A stretch of 64,000 nucleotides of DNA from Neorhizobium sp. UBA3556 (GTDB taxonomy: Bacteria > Pseudomonadota > Alphaproteobacteria > Rhizobiales > Rhizobiaceae): assembly GCA_002376235.1 (NCBI GenBank), contig DFNX01000010.1:186001-250000 (forward strand). The letters are read 5' to 3'. The notes beneath the pieces are model-generated. The model searched no databases and had not been told where the DNA came from. It saw only the letters and a program-made list of their open reading frames with translations. Positions 46,750 to 55,085 of this stretch are shown here, piece by piece (positions within the stretch are counted from its first letter, which is position 1; every line of letters begins with the position of its first letter). A program made the translations under genes and the position numbers.

Positions 46750-47820
46750 ATGCAGCCCGTTGTCCATTTCCGTAACGTCAACAAATATTACGGCTCCTCG
46801 CTCGCCGTCGACAATCTCGATCTCGCCATCGAACCCGGCCAGTTCGTAACTCTTCTCGGCCCCTCCGGCTGCGGCAAGTCGACGACGCTGCGTATGCTCG
46901 GCGGCTTCGAGACACCGACCTCCGGCGAAATTTTCCTCGACGGCCAGGAGATCAGCCAGCTTCCGCCCAACAAGCGCAACGTCAATATCGTCTTCCAGGA
47001 CTATGCGCTCTTTCCGCACCTGAACGTCCGCCGCAACGTCGCCTTCGGCCTTGAACTGAAGGGTATGGCGTCGGATGCGATCCACAAGCGCACGATGGAG
47101 CTCCTGTCGCTGGTCAAGCTTACCGATTTCGCCGAACGCATGCCGGGCCAGCTTTCCGGCGGCCAGCGCCAGCGTGTCGCGCTTATGCGTGCGCTTGCCC
47201 CCAATCCGAACGTGCTTCTGCTCGACGAGCCGCTTTCCGCACTTGACGCAAAATTGCGCCAGCAGATGCAGATCGAGCTGAAATCCATCCAGAAGACCAC
47301 CGGTAAGACCTTCATCTTCGTCACTCACGACCAGGAAGAAGCGCTCACCATGTCGGATGTCGTCGTCGTCATGAATGCCGGCCGCATCGAGCAGATGGGT
47401 GATCCCCATACGCTTTACGCCAAGCCGCGCAGCCGTTTCGTCGCCAACTTCATCGGCGAGACGAACTTCATCGAAGGCAAGCTGAAGGCTGTCGATGGCG
47501 GTCTGGCTGCAATCGAATGGAACGGCAGTGTTGTGCATGCGAACCTCAACGGCCACAGCCCAGCCGTCGGCAGCACGGTCGCTGCTGCGCTGCGCCCGGA
47601 ATCGATCTCCGTGCTCTCCGAAAAGCCGGCAAACACGATTGCCGTCTCGGGCCGCATCACCCAGAGCATCTTCAAGGGCGATCACACGTCGCTGACGGTC
47701 GATCTTCCCGGCGGCCAATCCGTTGTCGCCCAGCTCGATCCGGTGGCGCTTTCCGCCGTGACTGGCGATGACGTCTGGCTGACATGGCGCGAAAGCGACG
47801 CCGTGGTGCTGGCCGACTGA
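46750..47820 (+). CDS. polyamine-type ABC ATP-binding protein (PotA-like), cassette D
   Basis: A 356-residue ATPase with Walker A GPSGCGKST (about 37-45), Q-loop VFQDYALFPH, signature LSGGQRQR (about 135-142), LLLDEPLSALD and the switch HDQEEA. A C-terminal TOBE domain includes AAALRPESISVL. The open frame continues upstream into the permease gene, but the protein begins at the ATG at 46750 with GAGGA before it. A hairpin separates it from the monooxygenase gene. Confidence 0.93.
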   Translation: MQPVVHFRNVNKYYGSSLAVDNLDLAIEPGQFVTLLGPSGCGKSTTLRMLGGFETPTSGEIFLDGQEISQLPPNKRNVNIVFQDYALFPHLNVRRNVAFGLELKGMASDAIHKRTMELLSLVKLTDFAERMPGQLSGGQRQRVALMRALAPNPNVLLLDEPLSALDAKLRQQMQIELKSIQKTTGKTFIFVTHDQEEALTMSDVVVVMNAGRIEQMGDPHTLYAKPRSRFVANFIGETNFIEGKLKAVDGGLAAIEWNGSVVHANLNGHSPAVGSTVAAALRPESISVLSEKPANTIAVSGRITQSIFKGDHTSLTVDLPGGQSVVAQLDPVALSAVTGDDVWLTWRESDAVVLAD

Positions 47821-47848
47821 CCATCCCGCCGGTCTTCCCGGCATCTTG

Positions 47849-47871
47849 CCCGGCCGTGTCATGCGGCCGGG
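47849..47871 (+). promoter_or_regulatory. intercistronic hairpin before the monooxygenase gene
   Basis: CCCGGCCG, loop TGTCATG, CGGCCGGG: a perfect 8-bp stem in the 86-bp gap between the cassette D ATPase and the monooxygenase gene. No T-run follows. It may separate transporter and enzyme messages. Confidence 0.55.
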
Positions 47872-47906
47872 ACCATGGAAGATTTGAACAGAACAGGACC
47901 TGACCC

Positions 47907-49388
47907 ATGAGTCCCGAACCGATCCGCAGTTTCAACGATCCCAAGCTTGCCGAACTGAACGCCCGCGTTGCGCAGGACCTCGAATATCTAAATTACCCGC
48001 CCGCCAACTGGTCTCCCGCTTCGGCCAAGGTCGATGGCAAGCCGGTCAGCGACGTGGTCATCATCGGCGCGGGCATGTGCGGTCTTGTCGGCTGGTTCGC
48101 GCTGTCCCGCGTCGGTATCCGCAATGTCAGGATCATCGACAAGGCGCCGAAGGGCCGCGAAGGCCCGTGGAAGACCTTCGCTCGCATGGAAACCCTGCGC
48201 TCGCCGAAAACTCTGCTCGGCCCGGCAGCCGGCATGGCGTCGCTGACTTTCCGCGCCTGGTACACGGCGCTTTTCGGCATTGCCAAGTGGGACGAGCTTT
48301 ACCGTATTCCCCGCCCGATGTGGATGGACTATCTCGACTGGTACCGCGACGTTCTCTCCATCCCGGTCGAAAACGGTATCAACGTCACGCGCATCATCCC
48401 GCGCGAGGACGGGCTGCTTGAGCTTGAAATCGCCGGCGGCGCGGAGGAACCGATCCTCACCCGCAAGCTCGTCATGGCAACCGGCCGAGATGGTCTGGGA
48501 GCCGCCGAAATTCCCGGTTTCGTCGAGGGCATGCAGCGCGGCAAGAGCTGGGCGCATTCGGCCGATGAGGTCGATTTCACCGCTCTCAAGGGCAAGCGCG
48601 TCGTCGTCATCGGCGTCGGTGCCTCCGCCGTTGATAATGCGGCGGAAGCACTTGAAGCCGGTGCCGGTGAAGTCCGTCTTCTGGCCCGCCGCAAGAAGAT
48701 GCCGACCATCAACAAGCTGATGGGCATCGGCTCCTACGGCGTCACGGCCGGTTTCCCGAAGATCGATCCGAAATGGCGCTGGCGCCTGATGGATTATTCG
48801 ACGCGGCAGCAGACCCCGGCCCCGCACGGTTCGACCTTGCGCGTCAGCCGCCATGCCAATGCCTTCTTCCATTTCGATTGCGGCATCGCCTCGATGAAGG
48901 AAGAGGGTAGCGAAGTGGTCATCACCACCACCAACGGCCGTATCTTCCGCACCGATTTCGTCATCCTCGGCACCGGCTTCACCGTCGATCCGCTGGCCCG
49001 CAGCGAGCTTGAACCCTACAAGGATCAGATCGCCTGCTGGGAAGACCGCATCACGCCGCCGGCTGACGAGAAAAACCCGAGCCTTGGCCGTTTCCCTTGG
49101 CTGGAGGACGATTTTTCCTTCACCGAAAAGACGCCGGGCAAGGCACCCTGGCTCAAGAATATCCACTGCTTCAACTACGGCGCGACGATGAGCCTCGGCA
49201 AGGTCAGCGGCGATATCCCGGCGATCAGCGAAGGCGCGCAATGGCTTGCCCGCGGGGTTTCCGCCGGCCTGTTCATCGAGGATATCGACTACCACTGGGA
49301 AGCCCTGCTGGCTTACGAAAAGCCGGAACTCGACGGCTCCGAATGGGTCGATGCCGACGCCGATCTCCCCGAACAGAAGACAGCTTGA
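47907..49388 (+). CDS. flavin-containing, NAD(P)-dependent monooxygenase-like protein
   Basis: A 493-residue two-dinucleotide-domain flavoprotein. The FAD loop VVIIGAGMCGLVGWF is near residues 50-64 and the NAD(P)H loop VVVIGVGASAVDNA is near 231-244. The ATGRDG stretch follows the first domain and LGTGFTVDP the second. This is the pattern of class B monooxygenases (N-hydroxylating or Baeyer-Villiger), but the Baeyer-Villiger fingerprint is not evident. The substrate is unknown; co-transcription with a racemase and amino-acid-type importer suggests oxidation of an imported nitrogen compound. AGGA precedes the ATG. Confidence 0.8.
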   Translation: MSPEPIRSFNDPKLAELNARVAQDLEYLNYPPANWSPASAKVDGKPVSDVVIIGAGMCGLVGWFALSRVGIRNVRIIDKAPKGREGPWKTFARMETLRSPKTLLGPAAGMASLTFRAWYTALFGIAKWDELYRIPRPMWMDYLDWYRDVLSIPVENGINVTRIIPREDGLLELEIAGGAEEPILTRKLVMATGRDGLGAAEIPGFVEGMQRGKSWAHSADEVDFTALKGKRVVVIGVGASAVDNAAEALEAGAGEVRLLARRKKMPTINKLMGIGSYGVTAGFPKIDPKWRWRLMDYSTRQQTPAPHGSTLRVSRHANAFFHFDCGIASMKEEGSEVVITTTNGRIFRTDFVILGTGFTVDPLARSELEPYKDQIACWEDRITPPADEKNPSLGRFPWLEDDFSFTEKTPGKAPWLKNIHCFNYGATMSLGKVSGDIPAISEGAQWLARGVSAGLFIEDIDYHWEALLAYEKPELDGSEWVDADADLPEQKTA

Positions 49389-49396
49389 GGATTTTT

Positions 49397-49987
49397 ATGC
49401 GCAAGACAGTCTATTATTACCACGCCCTCAGTTCGCCGTGGGCCTATCTCGGCTGGCCGCAGTTCAAGGCGCTGATCGAAAAGCACGATCTCGACGTCGT
49501 CGTGCGCCCGACCCGTATCGTCACGGAAAACGGCGGCGTGCCCTTGCGTTCGCGCCCACAGCCGCGTCAGGATTATCACGCGGTCGAACTCGATCGCTGG
49601 CGCAAGCGGCTCAACATGCCGCTGGTGCTGAAACCCAAACATTACCCGACCAATAACGAGTTTTCCGCCCGCATGGTGATTGCCGCCGACAGGCTCGGCC
49701 TGCCGGCGCTCGATCTCAGCCACGCACTGCTTCACGCTCTCTGGAGCGAGGAACTGGACGTGACCCAGCCGGATGTGCGCATCGATGTCGCCAACCGCCT
49801 CGGCCTCGACGGCGCAAAACTGCAGGCGATGGAAGATCAGCCGGAGATCATGCAGGCCTGGCTCGACAGCCACGAAGAAGCCGGCAAGCGCGGCGTCTTC
49901 GGTACGCCGACCTGGGTCTACAAGGACGTCCTCTATTGGGGTCAGGACCGGCTGGACTTTCTCGACGAAGCCCTTTCGCAAGATTGA
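49397..49987 (+). CDS. DsbA-like thioredoxin-fold protein (HCCA isomerase/GST-kappa type)
   Basis: A 196-residue protein whose fold matches 2-hydroxychromene-2-carboxylate isomerase and kappa-class GST. It starts KTVYYYHALSSPWAYLGWPQ, with the active-site Ser in SPWAYLG, and ends with the cis-Pro region GVFGTPTWVYKDVLYWGQDR. Family members use glutathione to isomerise or conjugate aromatic-ring products. The start at 49397 has TGAGG upstream; the longer open frame runs into the monooxygenase gene. It is 8 bp after the monooxygenase stop, so the two probably act in sequence. Confidence 0.85.
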   Translation: MRKTVYYYHALSSPWAYLGWPQFKALIEKHDLDVVVRPTRIVTENGGVPLRSRPQPRQDYHAVELDRWRKRLNMPLVLKPKHYPTNNEFSARMVIAADRLGLPALDLSHALLHALWSEELDVTQPDVRIDVANRLGLDGAKLQAMEDQPEIMQAWLDSHEEAGKRGVFGTPTWVYKDVLYWGQDRLDFLDEALSQD

Positions 49988-50000
49988 GGAATAAAATCAT

Positions 50001-50507
50001 ATGACGACCGAAACGACTGTCGATGTGATCGACAAGGTACTGGGCCTTGGCCCCACCTCGCCGCTGCTTGCTCTGCGTGAACAGCGCGCCAAGCTGAAGC
50101 ATCTTACCCAGACAAGCTATGTCGCGGCCCTCCACCCGGCCGATCCGCGCAATTTCTCCTATGCGGAACGCGCCACGCTCGCCGCCCGCATGGCGGCGCT
50201 CTGGAGCTCGCAGGAGCTTCAGGCGCATTACCGCGATCTGGCCACGGCGGAAGGCGCAAGCGGCGATGTCCTCTCGATTGCCGATCCCGCATGGACGCCG
50301 GCAGACGAGGCAAGCCGCCTTTCCGTCATCCTGCGCCATGTCGATCTGGTGACGAAAAACCCGAAAGCGGCAACCCGCGAAAATATCGAAAAGCTCTATG
50401 CCGCAGGTCTCGACGATCGAGATATCGTCACGCTCGCCGGCATCATCGCTTTCGTCAATTACCAGGTCCTGGTCGTCGCCGGCCTGAAGATGCTGAGGGA
50501 CAACTGA
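50001..50507 (+). CDS. CMD-domain protein without redox cysteines (Avi_7170-like family)
   Basis: A 168-residue all-helical protein of the carboxymuconolactone decarboxylase/AhpD fold. The core helices include FSYAERATLAARMAALWSSQ and DRDIVTLAGIIAFVNYQVLV. There is no CxxC, so it is unlikely to be a peroxidase on its own. Pairs of CMD proteins next to each other are, as I recall, named after Agrobacterium vitis loci Avi_7170 and Avi_7169. GAGGAAT precedes the ATG. It lies 13 bp after the isomerase-like gene and 1 bp before the second CMD gene. Confidence 0.75.
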   Translation: MTTETTVDVIDKVLGLGPTSPLLALREQRAKLKHLTQTSYVAALHPADPRNFSYAERATLAARMAALWSSQELQAHYRDLATAEGASGDVLSIADPAWTPADEASRLSVILRHVDLVTKNPKAATRENIEKLYAAGLDDRDIVTLAGIIAFVNYQVLVVAGLKMLRDN

Positions 50508-50508
50508 C

Positions 50509-51087
50509 ATGTCTGACGCGGTTCATGAATTCACCCTCGATGCACTCGAATGGCATCCTTACGTCCAGCCGGTCGATCTGCAGAAGGCGACGCCCGAACA
50601 GCTCGACGCGCTGAAGGTCACGCCGTCCAACACCAAGGTTTCCGCCTATGTGCTGGTTCTGGCGCAGGAAACCGAAATGCTGGCCGAGCGCTCGCCGCTG
50701 TTCAACGACATCATGTATAGCGATGGCGGCCTGTCGCGTGGCGGCCGCGAGCTCGGCGCGCTTGCCGCCTCCTTCGTCAACCACTGCATCTATTGCGCTC
50801 AGGTTCACGCCAACCGGTTCATCCAGCTGGAAAAGCGCCCGGAAGTGGTCGACGAGATCTACACTAACGGTCTCGACGCCGATCTTGGCGAATACGATCA
50901 GGCGCTGTTCAATTTCGGCGTCGATCTGACCGCCCATCCGGATAATGTCGGGGTCTACCAGTTCTACCACTTGCGCGAAACCGGCCTGAGTGATCTGGAA
51001 ATCCTCGACCTTATCCATTCCGTGGCGATCTTCGGCTGGGCCAACCGGCTGATGCACACGCTCGGAGAACCGCACCGGAAAGACTAA
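50509..51087 (+). CDS. AhpD-like CMD-domain protein with CxxC (Avi_7169-like family)
   Basis: A 192-residue protein with the alkylhydroperoxidase D pattern. Glu81 comes first, then Cys93 and Cys96 in HCIYCAQVH, and His100. Glu lies 12 residues before the first Cys and His 4 after the second, as in AhpD. It may reduce hydroperoxides or act in a ring-cleavage lactone step. The stop of the preceding CMD gene lies 1 bp before its ATG, so the two proteins are probably made in equal amounts and may form a heteromer. The MATE gene starts directly after its stop. Confidence 0.8.
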   Translation: MSDAVHEFTLDALEWHPYVQPVDLQKATPEQLDALKVTPSNTKVSAYVLVLAQETEMLAERSPLFNDIMYSDGGLSRGGRELGALAASFVNHCIYCAQVHANRFIQLEKRPEVVDEIYTNGLDADLGEYDQALFNFGVDLTAHPDNVGVYQFYHLRETGLSDLEILDLIHSVAIFGWANRLMHTLGEPHRKD

Positions 51088-52416
51088 GTGGCAACCGCGA
51101 CAAGCGCAGACACCGCCCCCTCATTCGAGGTAACCCATCGCGAAGTGCTGCGCATCGCGATCCCGATGATGATCGCCCATTTCTCGACCCCGCTCGTCAG
51201 CCTCGTGGCGACGGGCGTGATCGGGCAATTGGGGCAGGAGGCGCTGATCGGCGGCGTCGCGCTCGCCGCCGTCATTTTCGACGTGCTGTTCGTCACCTTC
51301 AATTTCCTGCGCGGTGCGACGACCGGTTTCACCGCCCAGGCTTTTGGCGCAGGTGATCGCCGTTACGAGCAGCGCATGCTTCTCGGCGGCCTGACCATTT
51401 CCATGGTCGCCGGCCTCGTGATCTTGCTTCTTCACGTCCCGATCGGCAATCTCGGCCTCACCGTGCTCGGCGCAGACGGTGCGGTGGCCGAAGCGGCAAA
51501 AATCTATTTCTCATGGCGCGTCTGGTCTGCACCCTTCGTGCTCTTCAATTTCGTCGCCTTCGGCTGGATCATCGGCCGCGGCGATGCGCTCACAGCAATG
51601 CTGCTGCAAGGCCTGTTGAACGGCCTCAATCTGGGCTTGAGCATCTGGTGGGTGCTCGGTCTCGACGGCGGCGTGGCGGGCCTCGCGATCGCCAGCCTCG
51701 TCTCTGAGATCGTCACAGCACTTGCCGGTGCTGCCATCATCCTCTGTCGCACCGACAAGGCAAGCTGGAACTGGCCGGACCTGAAAAGTCTGCGACGGCT
51801 TTTCTCGGTCAATGGCGACATGATGATCCGCTCGTTTGCGCTTCTGATCGGGCTTTCCTTCTTCACCCGCCAGAGCGGCGAGCTCGGCATCGATATCCTT
51901 GCCGCCAACACGATCCTGCTGCGCTTCTATTTCTTCGGCGTCGCCTTCCTCGATGGCATCGCCACTGCCGCCGAGCAGCTGGCCGGTCGCGCCGTCGGTG
52001 CCCGAAACCGCCTCGCCTTCGACCGGATGATCAAGCTCACCACGCTCTGGGCTTTGGTCTTCGGGGCGCTCGTGGCGCTCTCCTTCATGGCCGGTGGCTG
52101 GTGGGTCATCGATCTGGCATCGCCCAACGCAACGGTCGAGCTTCTGGCCCAAGGTTTCCTGCCCTATGCGGCGATCATGCCGCTGGTCGGAGCCATCGCC
52201 TTCCAGATGGACGGGGTCTATATCGGCGCGACATGGTCGCGCGAGATGCGCAATCTGATGCTCTTGTCGCTCGCCACCTATTTCGCCGCCTGGGCCGTGC
52301 TGCAGCCGCTGTTCGGCAATCACGGCCTGTGGATCGCACTGCTTCTCTTCCAGAGCGCCCGCAGCATCGCCTTCCGGCTGATGCTGCCGAAGCTGACGGC
52401 AAGAACGCTCGGCTGA
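51088..52416 (+). CDS. MATE family efflux transporter
   Basis: A 442-residue membrane protein with about 12 helices in two similar halves (MatE domains). The N-terminal half contains IAIPMMIAHFSTPLVSLVAT and TTGFTAQAFGAGD; the second half has AGRAVGARNRLAFDRMIKLT. It resembles the DinF branch. Such proteins export cationic or organic compounds with H+ or Na+. Translation starts at a GTG immediately after the upstream TAA, with GGAAAG as ribosome site. As the last gene of cassette D it may expel a toxic intermediate. Confidence 0.85.
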   Translation: MATATSADTAPSFEVTHREVLRIAIPMMIAHFSTPLVSLVATGVIGQLGQEALIGGVALAAVIFDVLFVTFNFLRGATTGFTAQAFGAGDRRYEQRMLLGGLTISMVAGLVILLLHVPIGNLGLTVLGADGAVAEAAKIYFSWRVWSAPFVLFNFVAFGWIIGRGDALTAMLLQGLLNGLNLGLSIWWVLGLDGGVAGLAIASLVSEIVTALAGAAIILCRTDKASWNWPDLKSLRRLFSVNGDMMIRSFALLIGLSFFTRQSGELGIDILAANTILLRFYFFGVAFLDGIATAAEQLAGRAVGARNRLAFDRMIKLTTLWALVFGALVALSFMAGGWWVIDLASPNATVELLAQGFLPYAAIMPLVGAIAFQMDGVYIGATWSREMRNLMLLSLATYFAAWAVLQPLFGNHGLWIALLLFQSARSIAFRLMLPKLTARTLG

Positions 52417-52441
52417 AAATCGCGCCTCACGGCACCGGCGA

Positions 52442-53722
52442 TCAAGCCTGCTTCGCCGACGCTTGTGCTTCCGAAATCTCGTGATCCAGCACGCCCTGGA
52501 TCATCTCGTCGGTCACCCGTATCTCCGCCCCGATGGGAGACATCGCCGTAGCCGGCGCGAACGGCGCAACCTGTGTGGCTTCCGGTCGCGCACCACGCCG
52601 CCAGAGGAAGAGCACCACCATCAGCACGTTGAGAACGGCCAGCGACCAGAACAATCCGGCCGGACCGAATTCCGTCATTGCGGCAGAAATCGAGATCGGG
52701 CTTATCGCAGAGCCTAGCGAATTGACCAGAAGCATCCCCTGCACCATCGGCACGAGGGAATCTGCGGAGGCACGGTCAGCGGAGAAACTGATAGCCACCG
52801 GATAGATTGCAAAAATGCCGCCGCCCAGCAGGAAGAGGGTAATCATCAGCGTGGTCGCATTCTGCGGCACCAGTAGAATGACTGCGCAGAGCAGCAGGCA
52901 GGCGAAGGCCAGCGTGATCAGCACCACACGCCGGTCCTGCTTGTCCGACCAGCGTCCCACCGGATATTGCAGCACCATCGCACCGAGAATAACGCAAGCC
53001 ATCATCATCCCGATCTCATCCACCGGCATGCCGATCGTCTGCAGATAGAGCGGAAAGAGCGTGTAGACTGCGGCAATCGCGATACCGGAACCGAAACAGC
53101 CGATCACGCCGCTCGGCGACATCTTGAAGAGCTGTAGCGGCTTGAGTGCCTCCACCCGGTCCATCATCGGCATCTCGCGCGGCAGGATGACGATCGGAAG
53201 AACCGACAGCGATGCCAGCATGGCAGCTGCGATGAACGGCGCGAATTCTCCCATGCCGCTGACGGTTCCGAGAAGTGCCTGCCCGAGCGCACCCGCGCCG
53301 TAGAATGCAATCATATAGAGCGCCAGAAACCGGCCGCGCACCGTCTGGTCCGCGGCTAGCAGCAGCCAGCTTTCGATGACCAGAAAAACACCGACCGTCG
53401 TCCAGCCATAGATCAGCCTGACGAAAATCCACAGCATCCAGTCTGCCGACAGAACCTGCATGAGAATGCTGACCACACCGAGCGAGGCGAAACTTGCATA
53501 GGCGCGGATATGGCCGATCCGCACGATCAGCCGGTCATGGAACATCGCCCCGAGCGTCAACCCGACAAAATAAGCGGAGGAGACGATGCCGATCATCGTC
53601 GGCGAAGCGCCGGCCGCATCGAGCCGCAGGGTGGTCAGCGAGGACAAGAAACTGTTGCCGACGCTCAGGATGAACAGGCCGAGAAGCGGCGCAAGCACCG
53701 TCGCCAGGGTTTGCCTAGACAT
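52442..53722 (-). CDS. MFS transporter
   Basis: A 426-residue major facilitator protein with 12 predicted helices. The loop between helices 2 and 3 is GAMFHDRLIVRIGHIRAYA, helix 4/5 has WTTVGVFLVIESWLLLAADQ and helix 8/9 has GRWSDKQDRR. It resembles YcaD-type or UMF1-unrelated drug/sugar-type carriers, but the substrate cannot be inferred. It is transcribed towards the MATE gene (25 bp gap, no terminator seen) and lies 306 bp downstream of the RpiR gene on the same strand. Confidence 0.85.
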   Translation of the reverse strand: MSRQTLATVLAPLLGLFILSVGNSFLSSLTTLRLDAAGASPTMIGIVSSAYFVGLTLGAMFHDRLIVRIGHIRAYASFASLGVVSILMQVLSADWMLWIFVRLIYGWTTVGVFLVIESWLLLAADQTVRGRFLALYMIAFYGAGALGQALLGTVSGMGEFAPFIAAAMLASLSVLPIVILPREMPMMDRVEALKPLQLFKMSPSGVIGCFGSGIAIAAVYTLFPLYLQTIGMPVDEIGMMMACVILGAMVLQYPVGRWSDKQDRRVVLITLAFACLLLCAVILLVPQNATTLMITLFLLGGGIFAIYPVAISFSADRASADSLVPMVQGMLLVNSLGSAISPISISAAMTEFGPAGLFWSLAVLNVLMVVLFLWRRGARPEATQVAPFAPATAMSPIGAEIRVTDEMIQGVLDHEISEAQASAKQA

Positions 53723-54028
53723 GAAGGTCTCGTGTTTATGGTTTTTGAAAATGGCGATGCCTCATTCCGGCATTTCGCCTCGCCGTGGCGGCACTACGAC
53801 CGCAAGGATTATGCCGCGTGATCGATACGGATCGTCGACGCCATGGTGCTCAACTTCTTACACGGAAAACAACCCGGGAATGCTTGGGACAGGCAGTGGT
53901 CGGCGCCCATCTCCAATGTTCAAAATTCGACATCTCTCTCGTCTGATCGCGACAAGAGTTCATGCCTAAAAGCGGCATCATGATGTCGCAAATACATCAA
54001 TCTGCAAATGCTTGAATTTGGGTTGCAA
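53723..54028. other. 306-bp gap between RpiR and MFS genes
   Basis: No convincing gene. It must hold the 3' end of the rpiR transcript and probably the MFS promoter. A 27-codon frame (53738-53821, plus strand) exists but has weak initiation signals. Near the RpiR end there is AT-richer sequence with ATGATGTCGCAAATACATCA and no clear hairpin. Confidence 0.5.
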
Positions 54029-54892
54029 TCAGTCGCCGAGAAGCTGGCGGTCGTCCCCGTCACGGTTGCGCACCAGTTCCTCCTTGATGGCGCGCAGCGA
54101 TTTCAGCGCTTTTGCCCGATCGGCATAGGCGACCATGTTCGCGAGAATGTCGATCGCCGCCAGATAGGCGTAACGGGTCGAGGTCGGCCGAAAGATGTTC
54201 TTGCCCTCGGGCATCTCGATCGCGATTACCACATCCGCCGCCTCTGCCACCGGCGAACCGCTCTGCGTCATCACGATCGTCGGGATGGCCCGCTCGCGCA
54301 ACAATTTGAGGCAATGAACAAGCCCCATGTCGCGGCCGGTAAAAGACGAGCCAAAGACCACCGTGCCCGGCTGGGCGGCTGCCGAGATCATCAGGTTCAT
54401 GCCGTGGTCGCTGGATGCATTGATCCGGCAGCTCAGACGAAACAGTCGGTTATGCAGTTCGTTGACGATCATCGCCGAGTTTCCGCTGGCGCCGAAAGCC
54501 TGAATGAATTCGGCAGCCCTGAGCATCTGCGCGGCCTTTTCGATAGCCTTGAGATCAAGCTGGCGATGCACCTCGAACAGCGCATTCTGCGCTTTCGACA
54601 CGATATCCTGCGCCACTTCCTCGGCCGTCGCGGTCGGTGCTTCCGGCGTCAGGTAACGAAGGCCGACATAGGCGAGCTTCGCCAGTTGCACCTTGAAATC
54701 TGAATACCCCTGGCAACCGAGCCGGCGGCAGAAGCGTGTCACCGTCGGCGGCGACACGCCGGCCTTTTCCGCCACTTCGATGATCGATGCGTTGACGACG
54801 AAATCGACATTTTCCAGCGCGAACTGGGCGAGCTTCGCCTCGAGCCCGGAAAGCCGGCCATCCTGATCGGAAAGGGCATGAAACAGGTCCAC
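54029..54892 (-). CDS. RpiR family transcriptional regulator (HTH-SIS)
   Basis: A 287-residue regulator. The N-terminal RpiR helix-turn-helix (about 1-80) has ASIIEVAEKAGVSPPTVTRF and LGCQGYSDFKVQLAK. The SIS sugar-isomerase-like effector domain (about 120-265) has IQAFGASGNSAMIVNELHNR, FGSSFTGRDMGLVH and IVMTQSGSPVAEAADV. It starts at a GTG with GGGAAG upstream. It is divergent from the D-threonine aldolase-like gene, and the dyad at 54938-54954 lies between them. It probably controls cassette E. Confidence 0.9.
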   Translation of the reverse strand: MDLFHALSDQDGRLSGLEAKLAQFALENVDFVVNASIIEVAEKAGVSPPTVTRFCRRLGCQGYSDFKVQLAKLAYVGLRYLTPEAPTATAEEVAQDIVSKAQNALFEVHRQLDLKAIEKAAQMLRAAEFIQAFGASGNSAMIVNELHNRLFRLSCRINASSDHGMNLMISAAAQPGTVVFGSSFTGRDMGLVHCLKLLRERAIPTIVMTQSGSPVAEAADVVIAIEMPEGKNIFRPTSTRYAYLAAIDILANMVAYADRAKALKSLRAIKEELVRNRDGDDRQLLGD

Positions 54893-54937
54893 TCGGTCTT
54901 CCCTTCAGATTGGTCGCAGAAAAAAATGCCTGCACCT

Positions 54938-54954
54938 GTGAAAATGAATTTCAC
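54938..54954. promoter_or_regulatory. RpiR operator candidate, copy 1
   Basis: GTGAAAATGAATTTCAC: 6-bp arms GTGAAA and TTTCAC around 5 bp. It lies 46 bp upstream of the RpiR start and 131 bp upstream of the divergent aldolase-like gene. It matches the two sites at 56430 and 56502 at 13 of 17 positions. Confidence 0.6.
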
Positions 54955-55085
54955 TGTTCTCGTATTTGATAGCATAATGCTGGCCAGCATCAACGAAACT
55001 TGGCCGCTCCAAGAAAATAAAAGCAACCCTCCCTGCGTCGATGCCGCTTCAGGCACGGTCGCTTCATCCCGATGAGGTCTCTTCC

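Noticed and set aside
53738..53821. A 27-codon plus-strand frame (starts MVFENGDASF) in the RpiR-MFS gap
   Set aside because: The only ribosome-site-like element (AAGG) is too far from the ATG, no homology is recognised, and the frame partly overlaps the likely MFS promoter.
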